Source: Saccoglossus kowalevskii
Taxonomy: Eukaryota; Hemichordata; Enteropneusta; Harrimaniidae
Length of the DNA stretch: 51,754 bases
Assembly (NCBI RefSeq): GCF_000003605.2
Contig: NW_003137330.1
Span: 141,747 to 193,500 of the forward strand
Reading direction: 5' to 3'
Positions 11,371 through 26,300 of this stretch are shown in pieces. Under the pieces are notes generated by a model, which did no database searches, was not told the DNA's origin, and saw only the letters and a list, made by a program, of their open reading frames with translations. The position numbers and the translations under genes were made by a program. The stretch's first letter is position 1. Every line of letters starts with the position of its first letter.

Positions 11371-14300
11371 CAATATTGATGCAATATGACCACAATATTT
11401 GCAAGTAATTGAATCCCTTCTCATTTCTAAACCTGTTTAGTAGATGTGGAAATAACAAGGGGAAGTAGGCATTTCTACCGAGGAAACACCTTGAGACCAG
11501 AAGATGCGGGAGAAGTCAGACTATGATACTGACTTATTACGCAGACAATGTTAGCAAGTAATTGCTTCCAACATAAATTCGAACTACAGGCCTCCAACCC
11601 GTGTCCTCGACGCAGTCACTAGCCCATGTGGATGTGGTTACCCACCGAGGAATTCCGCAGAAATGTTGAATTGTCAGTGTCGCCATTTGGGACTAGTTGT
11701 TGTGACAGGTGATGTGACCAGTTTGTGTCAGGCACCGATACTCTAGATCTGTAACGGTTACGTGCAATTCATTGTAGGAGACGATGCACCTTACACGCGT
11801 AACTATATACGCCTCGTGAATATCTCCATACGCCTACATGAACCAAAATACGACGAATATAACGTGATGAATGAATAAATAAAGGCCTACGTTTTCGTTG
11901 ACCGCTATCCTACCTTGTATTTCAATATGCACAAACTGTTTTTATAATGTCTTCAAATAGCGTCAAACGTTCATTTAATTTGACTTGTATGCTGATAATA
12001 TAATATTGTTTATGTACACCTGTGTCTTGTACCATCAGCTGATCGTTAGAACTCCATTGTGGAAGGGGAAATGTCAATGCGTTCGACAAAAAAATAAATG
12101 TAGGAGGATGTCTTTAGTTCGAGTTCTTGAGTATCAAACTTGCTGAAATGCTAAATGACTGTATACGTCACTACACGAACGCCTAGACGCGTCGCTAGTG
12201 ATATCTCCTCTCACCTATTTCTGTAGATTTGATTTGTTGAATAACATCTCGTCATAATAAACACTGCCAATCGTCTGTGTGATTGGAGGGGATTGTGAGG
12301 TGATAAAGGGTATTTCATTTCCCGAACGCGTTGCATAAATCTGGTTTCCAATGGATGGTGAGATATCACTAGCGTCCTAACCAGGCGTTCAAGTTATTGG
12401 AGTAGCGTACAACAAATACAGCACCGCGTACATTCTAGACCATAACCTAGTATCAAATAGACGCAGTCTTTGATTAAAGCTATCCTCTTGTCCACTCTTC
12501 AGCTGGGAGAACCATTATGATTAATGACTCCAAGCAAGTTCTAAAGCTTGCAACAATATGTGTTCGTTCGTATTCATGTCATTCCACAGAATATTGGGAT
12601 ATATTATAAAATGGTGATTTGTAAGCACGCAAAAAAAAATCGATTATTTGTCGAATCTTTTTGAAATATCCAGAAGTAATTTAAGCTTGTATATGAAGTG
12701 AGAGTGTAGTTTTTAACAGATCATGTAAGTGAAGTGAGTAAAGTCCGTCATGCCGCTAATATTGATTCCATAGCAACACATACAAAGCAATACTTGGGCT
12801 GGATAAGCACTGCTCATTCCGTCGTGCTTTGAGGTTTTTTTTGGCATATTTGTGACATTCTTGTATATAAACATATTGAATATAAACAAATGAATGAACA
12901 CTTTTTTGGAGGTTTTTTTTCAATGTTATTTCTAGATATATTCGCAAATAAATTTATGAATATTTTAAATAATTGACCATGGTACTTTACTTTAATGAAT
13001 GGACGATTATGTCGCTATGTATATGAGTATTTATACTGTCAATGATGTATGGAAAGTGACGTCACAACAATTAAATGTGTTGTCTTTATAGAATGTAGTT
13101 TGCTATGGTGACATATGATAATTCAGTAAACGTTTGCTACAGCTGCAAAGTACTGTTTTTTTGTTTTTTGTTTTTTTATTACTCATAAACAAAAAAATAC
13201 AGAACTTAAGGAAATAAATACAGAAATAAATACTGTTTCTTACTAATATCTCCACCCTAGGCCTGGTGTATTATTATATCTTATATACGTCTTTAATGTG
13301 CAAAACGATTTCATTATTTTCTAGTTTTGACTCGTGAATATTTTGTTCACTTAATGAATCAGAAAACAAATTATTCGACAATGATTACTGTCTCCATCAT
13401 GGCATCGAGTCATGATTCTAACAGAATCGAGTACACTGGACCCCTTTTTTTATGGAAATCCCCTCACACCATTCGTCCACTGCCTTCTTTAATTATCTTG
13501 TAATAGTAATGGAATCCTTTAACACCTGCCGTTTCCAGATTTCCTTCAAAATCTAAACAATCGCGCTTCTGTTTTAAAGGCCAACTTCTCCTAAATATTT
13601 CATAACAATTCATCTTTAACGTGTTTAGTTAACAGTAATGAAGAATCCTTGCAAAAAGTCATACTCTAATAGAAGCTTAATCGTCTTATTCTTGTCTGAA
13701 GGGTAACAATTCCTATAAGTTTTATGAAAATTGGTTCATATTTTTTTGAGTTGTTGATTTGTCGTTTAATGAGAGCAACTCCTTAAAATTTCATGACAAA
13801 AATCACCCATAACGTTTCGAGTTACCTGGCGATATAGCTTAGTTGCAAGAAATTATGTTTTAATGGTAATCAAGCCCAAATTTCTCCCAATATCTAATAT
13901 GTAGAAAATTGTAGTTCGTAATTGTACTACTTGGTAAATTATTTAAATATAACAAGACGTTGAAAACAATGCAATTACTCTTTCGCAGTGCAACAATATC
14001 TATATCGCTCTTACCAAGTACCACAAAAACTTATATTACATATCGGTTTTAGCAGCTTTCACGAATTGTTCAATTTTATTTTCAACAATTAAATCCTTTA
14101 ATCGTAGAATTTTCGAGATATCTTACTCACAGTCAGACAGGTAAAGAGGCAAACAAAATCTAAGAAGCAATATCATTTTGGCGGAGTCAGTTTCCGAAGA
14201 TTTTATCCTTCAGAAAAAACGGACCACAATCTGCTTACAGGAATTACATCATATCATATTATACCATGAATGAATGAATCATTAAATCCATTAGGAAGTT

Positions 14301-15246
14301 AACCATTTGAAAATTGGAAAGAGGGGTTCTGGGGGGAAACGATTAAATTGCAAATTGTTTTTTCCTGCAAACACACTTTTTTTCTCAGTGTGGGAGATGT
14401 TGAGTATAATCATTTTTTTTTCCACCAAAAGAATTTCGATTTACTCATAAATAACAAGACGACTCATGTCTACAACAACATGTCTATTGGTTGTGAATCA
14501 ATAGTATCACACAATCTATAATGTAACAAGCCCCCTCCCCGTTCTTACGGTTTAATACACAGATAGATTTAGGATTCATTATATAATATATTTCCAAAGT
14601 TTCAGAAGAAATATAAATACTGTTATTATATATTCAGCATTTACAAAATATAAGTCACAATAATATATACATAGAATTATTGTATTTGAATATTACGTCA
14701 TTGGCCAAAAGTGATTATGTTTGCTAACGTTAAATAATTCATTTGGTAATACAAAATATGTACACTGTATTGTATTTATAACAGAGAGCTTTGTTATGAA
14801 ATCTGTTCACTCCACTTTACCCATTTTAGTGCAAATCGGTTTGTTGTATGCAAAACAGCCTACACATGTATTGTCATACAATACATTAACTAAACAGTAG
14901 AACTATCAAATCAAATGATTATATAATTTCGAGATGACAACTGCTGAAGTTTGTTGAAAAAAATAATGAACCTTTGTTTTTTTTAAATCAATAAACCCCG
15001 TATTCCTGTCAGCTTTAAAAAAAGTTAAAATTACGTAAACAAAAATGGCAATGTAGTAAAATTTACATTTGTAAATTTAAAATTTGTAAACAGACCAAAG
15101 TTTTCGCAGCTTCGGTAGAGTGCTCTTTTGGCATGTGTGTATTTAGCGTTGAGTGCAATCCGTGCCAAACTGATTATCAGTTATTAGTTATCGAACTAGA
15201 GCAATAACATACTCGCCATGTCGCCAAGTCTTGATCAAGGATATCA

Positions 15247-15412
15247 TTAAAGTGAGGGAGTCGTCACCTGCGCATGCGTCAGATGGCCATAGCGTGTCAT
15301 TGTTTACAAACAAGCGTCTACCCATGAGCCTTTGCATTTTTTTTCGTGTGTTGTTATCGTCGCTTGGGGCTTAATTCCCGCGCGTGCGCAGGTGACGACC
15401 CTCCAGTTTTAA
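15247..15412 (-). mobile_element. TTAA MITE family 1, copy 2
   Basis: 166 bp bounded by TTAA at both ends with inverted terminal repeats (AGTGAGGGAGTCGTCACCTG and CAGGTGACGACCCTCCAGTT). The internal block is the reverse complement of copy 1. It lies in the mGluR-ILKAP intergenic region. Confidence 0.85.
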
Positions 15413-16134
15413 AGTAAACGTATTCAGCTTTTATTTGAAAGTTCTCAGTCACACTGCTGTTCAATATCACGAGTATGATAGCAAGTGATGGCCAATAGTG
15501 TTAGAAACCACATATAGGTTTTTTGAGATTTAAGGATCTGAGATGTAGTATCACCAGTACTAGGGCGCCATCAAGTACACTTCTCTCTGCTTTTTGGGCT
15601 AATCTGCACTGGCTCGGAAGGTTGTAAATGATTAGCTAGTTTGAATTTGCATAACAATACTGACAATGAACGTGCATTCAACGCCACAAGTTTTTTTGTT
15701 TTTTTAGCCAATCAGAATTCATCTTCCAAGCCAGTGCAGATCAGCCGTGCTTTTTTCCTGACAGGGAACTCTAATATTGCTGTTCAGGCCAAAACATCGT
15801 TATATTATGTAAAACTTATTTGGTATTATTATTATAGTATATGTGACTGAAGTGTTTACGTAAACAAACATTTTTTTTTTTTTTTTTTTTTTGCATTTTG
15901 CTGAGCTTAGTATCACAGAACTGTGAAGAGATTACCTATCAAGAAAGCAGTACCCGCAACTGTTAGCGACCGCGTGATGGCGCACTTTATTAAAAAATGA
16001 CCTACTGGCGACTTCAAATATCCAAAAAATAGAAAAACAAATATTAAAATCGATTATATGCAGTCATAGAGATATGATTTTAATAAATACGTATCCTACT
16101 TGAATGTATGTCACATAAGTTGTTATGGGCTATC

Positions 16135-16517
16135 CCGGGGGGGGGGGGGCTACTTCCACATTAAGTGGGTAAGGGTGTGAAGCCCACCTCTCGTGAACCA
16201 TGCTCACTTCTAAACCATTTGTTTTCTATTTATATACCCACTTCTAAACACAAGTGTATTCAACGAAAAAAAACACCCAGCTCACAACTTTCGCAACCAG
16301 TGAGCGCACCCGGCAATGCATTTTATTCAGCCTTTTCCAGTATATGGCTTTGAATATAAGGATCTGTGAAAAAGTAAAGTGCTACACACTTCTAACCAAA
16401 ACATTGATAAATGGCTACCCACTTCTAAACAAAATAACGTGAAATGGCACCCCATTCGGGCGGCACATACCCGTATTGCACTTCTATGCAAGTACCCCCC
16501 CCCCAGGGGGGGGGGGG
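16135..16517. repeat. Homopolymer-bounded segment, possible SINE-like repeat
   Basis: A G run near 16136-16150, then a segment with repeated CCACTTCTAAAC motifs, ends in a C run and a G run (16494-16517). GGGCTATC occurs just outside the G run on the left and again on the right. Only one copy is in the window, so its class is unknown. Confidence 0.4.
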
Positions 16518-16762
16518 CTATCTTGTGCGTCCGTCTCGCTTATGATGTTTAGCATTTGTGAAATAACTACAATGGAGTTCTGCTGTATTATAGATTTTAT
16601 ATAAAACGCCATTGTTTAGTTTACAATAGCATACGTTATGGCACTAAGTCGTAACAAGAACATGTTAAAAGACTGAACGCACAAAAGGAAATCGGAGATA
16701 GTGTCGTCGAATGAACAGATAGTGTCGTCGAAGTAGGGCATCTTACAACATCTCTTCACACT

Positions 16763-16801
16763 AATTCCTTTGCGTGCGCTGGTGACGACCTCTCGCTTTA
16801 A
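16763..16801 (-). mobile_element. TTAA MITE family 1, truncated copy 3
   Basis: About 39 bp match only the right end of copy 2 (TGCGTGCGCTGGTGACGACC, then CTCGCTTTAA). The rest of the element is missing. Confidence 0.6.
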
Positions 16802-17131
16802 AAAAATTTAATATTTATGACACCCAGAACAAGCATCCAGGGTGTTTTGGACTTGTAAATGCTATATTAATTTGCACATAGCCGTTGGAAAGCCAGTCCA
16901 AGTTGCAGGTAACCAGAAATGGAGCACTGAATCGTGTTGTTAACGACGTGCGCCCTCTGGTGGGCGTTTAAAACCAGGGTTGAAAGTCAGAGGTCGTAGG
17001 TAGATATCTACTGATCGAGGTCACTAGTTTAGGCAAGCGATTCAAAAAAAAAATGTCTTTACCATTATGATATGCATCTTTTAAAAACTAAGCGTTAACT
17101 GGTTGGTACAAGAAGTCATCAGTGCGTTATT

Positions 17132-17162
17132 ATGGATCTGTTTGCAGATATACCAGAAGCAG
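17132..17162 (+). CDS. ILKAP: ILKAP exon 1 (start codon)
   Basis: ATGGATCTG... encodes MDLFADIPEA and ends phase 1 at a GTAACG donor. The very short first exon was chosen because it matches the conserved ILKAP start and its phase fits exon 2. The upstream 5'UTR limit is unknown. Confidence 0.88.
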
Positions 17163-20100
17163 GTAACGAAAAGAGAAAGGAGATTCCGTGAAAGTGTCAC
17201 GCAAATATCATGTCAGTATCACTGATTAGGATAACACATTTAAAGTCTGAGTCGAGAGCTGGAGGATGTAGAAAAAAATTATGGCTAGGGTGAAATCTGG
17301 GGGAAAGAAAAATAGAAGAAAAAATCCACAATTGTCAATTTTTGGCAATATCCACAAAATATATCCGAGTCTGCTATCTCCTCTCCACAAGAAATCTTTG
17401 TAACATTTGGCAACCAAAAAAGAAAAAATACATACTTACTGTAAGATTGAAAATCACATTTCCAGTCACTTACCTTGCTAAATTAATTGAGTTATTACAA
17501 TATAAACTCAAATGCTGTCAGGTGGATACATGCAAAATTTGAAGAGAAACGTATAATTACAGGTTGTGGATTGCAGCTTTGTAATGATACTGGCCCAAAC
17601 ACCTTGATTCCTGACAAGCTACCTGCAGTATGTGCACAGTGTATGTAGGCAGTCCTTTGCACTCAAATACTGCTTAAATAGCATTCTACACATCTAAAGT
17701 CGTGACCTTCTTAACCTTTTCAGCACCAGACTTTCTCATCATATTTTTTTCTTATATTCTTCAATATTTCTGGAAATGAACCTGTACTCATGGGCTATAG
17801 AGAAATCGAGACTCTTTATTCGCTTCACTCGATTACAAGCAAGTTACACTTAAACAACAAACAAACTACAAATAGTAACACCGGGATGTGATTGGTTGAA
17901 AGAACTGTGGGTGTGGCAACAACAGTGGGTGTCTAATTAGGTCAGACTAACATTCTCCGCAGAACCCTAATGATTGTGGAGCCAACATACAAAATTTGAG
18001 TAAATTTTCAGTTTTTACTCAATAAATTTGGCTACTTTTTTTTCCCAATCTTTTGAAGGAAACAGGCTATTATGTGAATTTGTGATGTTTCTTTTTTTTT
18101 AGCAAAAATAAGATTGGATCAAACTATTTTTTTTTTTATTTATTGGGGAAATGAATAACCCTGACATCAGGGTATCAGGTGTGGTTTCATTTTTTTTATT
18201 TGGAAGGTATGAATGATATTGAATTCGTTCAGTTGACCAACACTCTGGGGGAGGCATTTAAATTGGAGCTATGGTACCCACGCAAAATAACATTTGCAAC
18301 AACAAAAAATACATTACAAGTACAAAATCATCAAAAGCAAACCTAATTTGCCGGGGAAATTTTTGGAATGTGATGTATGTTGGGAGACAAATTTATTCTC
18401 AAGAATCATCGTCGGTGTTCCAAAAAGAGATTCACGAACAAAATTAAGACATGGAGATTGGAAAATATACCCTTAATTGTTTTATTATTTTTTTTAATTT
18501 TATTAATAACCCTAAACATCATACATGCAAAGACCACCCATATACTATGCATTTTTTGTGTTCCAGCTAAATTGGCCAAGTCATGGCAATTTTATTGTTT
18601 TATACAATACATACTATCCAGAATGTTTAGTAGAATCTCTTGTGTTGATGTGAATTTATGTGGTATTTCACATTGGACCAAAATTAAAATATATATATAT
18701 AAAATTGCCACGACTGGCCAGTGTATGTTGCATCATGTGAACCAATTTCAAATTCAAGTCCCCCTCCCAATACAAATACATCTGATATTTGAGCAAAACA
18801 CTTGCTATGGCGTGCACAACGTTTTAAACATTAGCCAAACTAATGGTAGCTTAATTTGATTTTCTTGCTGATAAGAACATTAAAGGGCGACCATTAGAAT
18901 CCTTGGGGGGGGGGGATTTGTTAAAAAAAACTTGCAGGTTTTGCAGTGAATAAATGTTGGCACATCAAATAATAATAACAGATAAGAAACCGTTCAAAAA
19001 ATTGTACTGGTCTCACTCTTCTAGTCATACCCCGAGATTTCAAATTGTTGAACCCCTTTTGAATTATTGACTATTATGTGGAGCTACTACTACTACTACA
19101 AGACAGCAAATCAGAGATATAACCTCATTTCAGAGATAATATATTTTATAGTGTTTACTTTCTTTCTTTTTTTTTTTTTATATTGTGCCATATTCTGTTT
19201 TTTTTATATTTTTGCTACGTAACCAGTTTAATTCCTACTGGGAAATTTTATGCGTTCCCAAAAAAACTAACTTAAAGTATCACACTGCAACACTGCAGCA
19301 GAAATTGGTCTACTATATTGGCACTGTGAATGTAAATAACAGAAATGTAATAATTAATGTAATAATCAAAAATACGAATAAGTCCTGTTTAAACAAGTTT
19401 TAGTTTATTTGATTGTTAGCTGTCTGATTATTACCAAGTGTCCAAAACCTTGGTATCCTCGAGGCGGAGCAATTTCACAAGACGTTCACCACTGTACCAT
19501 CTATTTCTATTGGCTCTGTGCGAGCTGCTGTGCAACGCCGGTCGAAGAGTCCGTGGAAAAGGAAACAGCACAAACTCAACTTTGATGTAATCATGTATAA
19601 CCAAATGTATATATGTTAAACATCCAGGGGTAATCTTGTTACACTGTTCAATAGAATCTCAACAACTATCCCAAAGTACAGTTTTCTGAAAGTTTTCGGC
19701 CTTTGTTTTCATTGTGGTGGTTGCCAGGAGGTGAAAATACCCAGATGTCCGCCCCGAGGATAGTGGGAATAGTGCGTCTGTGTGTACGTTGTATCTCATT
19801 GCAATTGACATGTAAAATGTACTTGTCATTCATTCCAATAGACAATCAAACCAAAGAAACTATTCTTACAGCCACCACTACCCAACCAAAGTTGCAAAAT
19901 ACAGGGCCATCATTATTTGATGATCTTCCAGCTGAGACTACTCTGAAGATTGCTAGCAAAGAAGTTACAGATGTACTTGGTTACATACCTCCAAAGCGAA
20001 GGAAACTTGAGGAAGAAGATAAAGTCCTCTCTAGATCAACACAAGGTAAAACAGTTGTTACTACTTAATGACATGTCCAACTACACCAAAGTCAGGTAAG

Positions 20101-23100
20101 ACATGAAGATGCCAGGTAGATGCTTTTCTTCAATTGGTGCAGTGATCACGTGACACCAGGGTAATTTTACTGTTTCTTTAAATCTATGTAGTTTTCTTTA
20201 TATTCCTTGTTATTACGGGCCCGTGCGTTATTTATTATGGTAACCCGTGAAAATGACAGGAGCTGAAAGCGAGATTCTGTTGGGACCGTGAACAGGAACA
20301 TGTTTGGAGAGCATCAAGTCGGCGTACATGCACGTCGCACACTCGTTAGAGGCACTCCTTTGATTTCCTGCAGATCAGAAAAACAACCCAGAAGACACCA
20401 GGAACGCTTTGCGGATTGTATTGCAGCCAAACTTGCAAGGCAGAGGCGACGAGGTTTGTGTGACGATTGCCGGTGAATTAAACTTGGACAGATTTGAGTG
20501 GACTTTTTGTGGGATTGACATTGCCGCATGTTTTCTGTTCAGAAACTGTTGTTGCTATGGCATCCTTATATTGAATGAATTATTTGTTTAATACTTACAT
20601 TTGTATTTTATTTATTTTTATTTGACAAGTTAGTTGTTTGTTCCCCCAGGCGGTATAAATGCCTTTACGCTCCTCACCACGCCAAATTAGATTTGAATAG
20701 GATACAATTATTTTAATGAAGTTGGGAGATTCGCACCGAAACCTAAATTCTCCATTGTGCGTAAAACGAAATATCTCGCGGTGGACTTGATGCGAGAAAT
20801 ACCCGAGCTTCACATGCATGAATAAAAACATGCAAATACTTATATTCATGAATTTTCACTAGCCAGCTGGAGACTTACTCTGAAATGTTGCAACCAAATC
20901 AGGTAGTGTTCTTTAACATGAATCTCCCTGAACATACAAGTAAATGTATATTATCATTCGAACCAATGATCCATGCAGATTTTATCTAATAATTTCTTGT
21001 CTCTTACTTCAACAGAATGTTTACCTTTGAAAGCATTTGTAGCTGAGAGAAAAGGCGAACGAAATGAAATGCAAGATAAGCACACACTCATAGACGACTT
21101 TACCCAGAGTTTTCTCTCTCCTACTGATGTGTATGTACCTATTTACAGTAATATAAATCTCTCACTTAAAACAATAGTTTATCATTTTTGTAAGACTCTG
21201 TATCTGCATTTCTTCTAAAGTGTATCTAAATTTGTTTCAATGTCTGTATTTTCCCTTATATGGGATAAACTACGTCACTAACATTGAAAATGATCCAGGT
21301 TAATGACTTTTTTTACATTTGACGCAGAAACACTTATATTAGCATGTGATGGTAATAGAATCGCTCACTGATCACGATGTAAAATATTTATTTTCTTATT
21401 TTGGCTGTTATGTCTCATTAATTAAATTTCTACAAGCAGAAAATATTTAGTTTGGTATCTATATGTATAACAATAGTTATTATAATAATACTGGAAAGAC
21501 CGTACCAAGGCACTACTGTATCACATCATACTCTGCACACTGCTCTGTAAAAAACTGTGTCAGCATTCTTTTTAAAATGCATCATCACATTAATATTATC
21601 GCATTCAAATTTATTGATGCACACGCAAACACTTTTTTTAACATTGGATGCACAGCAACGCTATAGACCATTGCAGTGACTGATTGAGAATAATCGGTCG
21701 CTCATACTCGAAAATAAAATAATTATTTTATTCGCTGATGTAACACATCAGCAAGCGGCCCAAGTGTTGAATTATGCTGTATCACTTGCTGATTGGTCGG
21801 GAAATACACTTTTTATGGTCACCTCGGCTTCAGGCAGATGTAGAGTCACAAGCTCTTTCCTTAGCTGATAATTTAGTGGCCTATTGAGTGCTTTGGAATT
21901 AGCTAAATTGTAATCAGACTCAGTGTTTAAAGCGTGGTGGTCATGTAAATAAACAATGTATTTTACACGCGTTGTATACGTCGCTATGAGTCCCATATCG
22001 AACAGGACGCGGCGCGACGACTGTCGCCCTTTAATAACTGACCCCATGAAAAATTCTCGTTGCCCTTTCTCAATGTTATAGAAAGCAGGGCTTAAAATTA
22101 ACATAGACCAAATCATAATGACTGTCAATTTGGACTATCAGAAATTTACAAAAAGTTAAAATGTCTCTCTTTTGATGTACAAAAATAACAAACTACTAGT
22201 ATGGGTTGTCTACAGTACTACATATTTAGGATGATAATTATAACCATTGGAAGGAATATTTTAGCATCTCAACTTGTATGTCTATGAATGGAGAAATACT
22301 ATAATCTAATGTAATAATCCAGGTATTCTGTCACCAGGGTTACACTCATTTGTTTTCATCTTTGTCCCGCAGATCAAGGATGGCCTTTTACGGAGTATAT
22401 GATGGCCATGCAGGGGCCCGAGCATCGACGCATGCTTCTCAGAATCTTCACCTCAATATTATATCCAAGTACCACAAAGCAGAAGTCTCCAACAGAGATA
22501 AGGAAATTAAAAAATGTTTAATTGAAAGTTTTAAAAAGACAGATGATGACTTCTTGAAAGAAGCGTCGACTCAGTAAGTGTGCATAGTCATGTTGTTAGT
22601 TTCTTTAACGTGATGTATACAACAATGCTGGTATCTGTTAAGAGTACATTGTAGGTGCTGTACTTCCTTCGTTATTCTCACATTATTTGTTGCTATGGTA
22701 ACATTAGAGTGAACACATACTGTATGTAATTTGTTGAGAGGGGTACTTCTATGTTTCAGTAGACATTAAATGGCGATGACATGCGCGATGTATGGGTCTC
22801 ATATGAACAAAGATGGCAACTTTGACTGTTGCGCAGATCAACGAGTACAAACTGAAACTTTAATTAGGTCTTTTATGTGGTTGAAAGGTAACGAAGGAGT
22901 CACAGGTGGTGATTAGTACAAGCCGCGCCCAGGTAAAACCTCATACTCACAGATTTCCATTAAAAAAGTGCATTGGATTGTGGGTAAATCAATGTTTATC
23001 AACACAAATGTCGCACGACAACTACCGCGCTTTAACTAGCTAATTTTGTTGGTGATTGGAAGGTATCGATAGAGTCATCAACGGTAATTAGTACATGTAG

Positions 23101-23289
23101 CACCCAGTTCAAAATTCATACTCTTGATTGCCATTAGAAGAGTGCATTGCATTGTGGGAAAATCAATGTTTATGAACACAAATGTTGCACATGAGTGGCG
23201 GGATGACTACCGCCCTTCAAATATCTCAAATGCCATGTCGCATGTGCGCCCTCTAGTGGTAGCCTTTTAAATCCTGGTGAGATGACGTC

Positions 23290-23327
<38 letters not shown>

Positions 23328-26300
23328 CGAAGCAGAATTTGCCAAAATGTTTAATTGAAAGTGTGTTTTTGCGGAGCCCCACATTTAGATGATGTTTTAA
23401 TCAAGTATGACTCAACTTAACTACAAAAGTTCTTCATTGAAAATGCTCATATGTGTCATTTGTGGCTACACACTTTTTGAGTCAGAACAACTCAAGTTCA
23501 ATGACTTGTGATGTTGAATGACACAACTATGATGTCTGCTCTAGTGTAACCATAGTAACTGTCATGTCATGAATAAATGTATGTGTCATTTCATCGTTTT
23601 TATGTTTACTGCTATGTCAATGTGTTTATAGTGTCAAAGGTTTTTATGTTTACTACTATGTCAATGTGTTTATAGTGTCAAAGGTTGTTATGTTTAATAC
23701 TATGTCAATGTGTTTATAGTGTCAAATGTTTTTATGTTTACTACTATGTCGATGAGTTTATAGTGTCAAAGGTTTTTATGTTTACTACTATGTCAATGTG
23801 TTTATAGTGTCAAAGGTTTTTATGTTTACTACTATGTCAATGTGTTAATAATGTCAAAGGTTTTTATGTTTACTACTATGTCAATGTATTTATAGTGTCA
23901 AAGGTTTTTATGTTTACTACTATGTCGATGAGTTTATAGTGTCAAAGGTTTTTATGTTTACTACTATGTCAATGTGTTTATAGTGTCAAAGGTTTTTATG
24001 TCTACTACTATGTCAATGTGTTTATAGTGTCAAAGGTTTTTATGTTTACTACTATGTCAATGTGTTTATAATGTCAAAGGTTTTTATGTTTACTACTATG
24101 TCAATGTGTTTATAGTGTCAAAGGTTTTTATGTTTAATTCTATGTCAATGTGTTTATAGTGTCAAAGGTTTTTATGTTTACTACTATGTCAATGTGTTTA
24201 TAGTGTCAAAGGTTTTTATGTTTAATACTATGTCAATGTGTTTATAGTGTCAAAGGTTTTTATGTTACTATGTTCATGTATTGTTTGTTTGTTTATTTCA
24301 GTAAACCAGTTTGGAAGGATGGTTCCACTGCCTTATCAATACTTGTTATCAATGACATCCTCTATATTGCCAACTTAGGTGATAGTAAGGTTTACACATT
24401 TTCCTTCATTATCATATTTTCATAACAATTTGCAACTTGTACACTAGTAGGCATTGTTTAGTATGGTATTAGATTAAAACAGTGCATTATGGGTACTCAG
24501 TGAATGACGTCATGTATGTCCCTATTGCATTGTGTGTATGAAGGATTATCTAAAATGCAATATGGTTATCAAGGAAACAGACAAGCAACAGGGATTGACT
24601 AGTAGTCTCTGTGGGGAGGAATTGACTGGTGGTTTGTATTGGCATGGTGTGACTGGTGTGCTTTGACCATCGATCGTCTGGTGGTGTCGATTGCATGGCA
24701 TGGACTGACTGGCTCTAATATAAGGGCATGGATTGACAGATGGGTAACTAGAGGCAGGGATTGAATCATGATTTCTGTAGGGGGGAGTGTGTTTAGAATG
24801 GATGGTATAGTTTTAGCGTAGTAGGTTAACCCAAAATATCACTAGAATCTTTCACTTTGTGATACAAGCACCAAATTTTGTATGTTGCATGTTGAACCAT
24901 CCTTCAACAAAAAAGCACATTAGCCACCAAAAAAAATCAAAATGGTCTCCATTTTATTTTTTTCCATGGCTAATGTGCTTTTTTGTTAAAAATATAGTTA
25001 AACTGCAATCATGCCAAGTTTGGTGCTTGTATCATTAACTGAAATATTTTTTACTATCCTGCCGCGCTATTTCTCTAAGAAGGAAACGACCCATGATTTA
25101 TGCTGAGAATATATTGTAGCTAATATTTTTGATTTCGTATTATTCTATTGTTGCAGGCTGTGCTCTGTCGGTACAACAAAGAGAGTGATAAGAATATGGG
25201 AATATCGCTATCAAAGGAACATTCACCTACACTGTATGAAGAGAGACAGCGAATACAGAAAGCTGGAGGAACAGTGAGGTAAATATTGGTTTTTACTTTG
25301 TCTCAGTCCATTGCCTTTATCATTTCACTGGGAGTCAATGGTGCGTGATTTCAAGCAGTCCAAATACTGTTAACCATTATATATGTACCACACTTCCTCT
25401 AATTATGATGGTTTAGTAAGGTTTGAGTCAAATTGAATGTCATCATTTTCATGCTTTCCTTATTATTGGTCAATGCCAAAAAATACTCAAAATAAAACAA
25501 AAATAGAGACCACTAGACTTCTTGTGGTGAAGAGTTTTGCTCAGTGTCAATAACAAAATTGCATACTATTGATCTTAGTATTGTTAAAACACTTGACATT
25601 TATTGTAGTGACTGATAATATGAGGTTATTATGAGGATACTGCAAAGTATGCACGAAGACAGTACAGCGGGAGTATCGACTGACGCACAGCAGAAGTCAA
25701 TGCGACCACATACTGTCTGAGTTTTTTATACATCTTTTCCTACCAGGAATATATCATGAGAATGCCGAAATCCAAAATGTTTAGAACAGATTTAGCAAAC
25801 TTCTTTATATGGGGTTCAGTCAAACCCGGGGGCTGCCATGTTTGTTTTTATGATTATAGGATACTTATGCCATATTTGAAATTCGCATTTCCTAATATGG
25901 TTGGATGCAAATACCCAGTGCAATACCACAAAATTACCGCACATGGTTAGTTATGGCGATACAGTACTAGTAACAGATGTATAATAATAGTTTGTAATAA
26001 CATACAATGGGAGTCCTCTCCTATAATGCATTGCATGTATGCATAGTATCATGCTAACTTTGAATATGACTCTAACTGCTTTAAAGATCCACAGTATCAT
26101 TTTCAAATAATTTCTTAATATTCTCTTACAAGAACGTTAAGAAATTAATTTGTATTCTGTGATAATAAGTTTTACATAAAGTTAAACAAAAGTTGTGGCT
26201 TAAAGTTGTATTGTCTGAGAAAATAGTTTGAAGGCGATGGCATGTCAAGTAATAGGTATAATATAAGAAATGGTAAAATTATGGTATTCTCAAGTTAGCT

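Larger units (their letters stand above)
8746..17131. other. Intergenic region between the mGluR and ILKAP genes
   Basis: No convincing gene over 8.4 kb; open frames are short and unlike known proteins. It contains repeat R5 (9805-10015), repeat R4 (10952-11370), MITE family 1 copies (15247-15412, 16763-16801), a poly(T) run near 15872-15892 and a poly(G/C)-bounded segment (16135-16517). The ILKAP promoter should lie at its right end, but no TATA box is obvious. Confidence 0.65.

Noticed and set aside
20280-20480. GC-richer block in ILKAP intron 2 considered as an alternative exon
   Set aside because: Its frames do not match ILKAP and exon 2 joins exon 3 cleanly in phase 1.
23596-24272. CRISPR array
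   Set aside because: The 44-bp units are tandem with no unique spacers, and the context is an animal intron.
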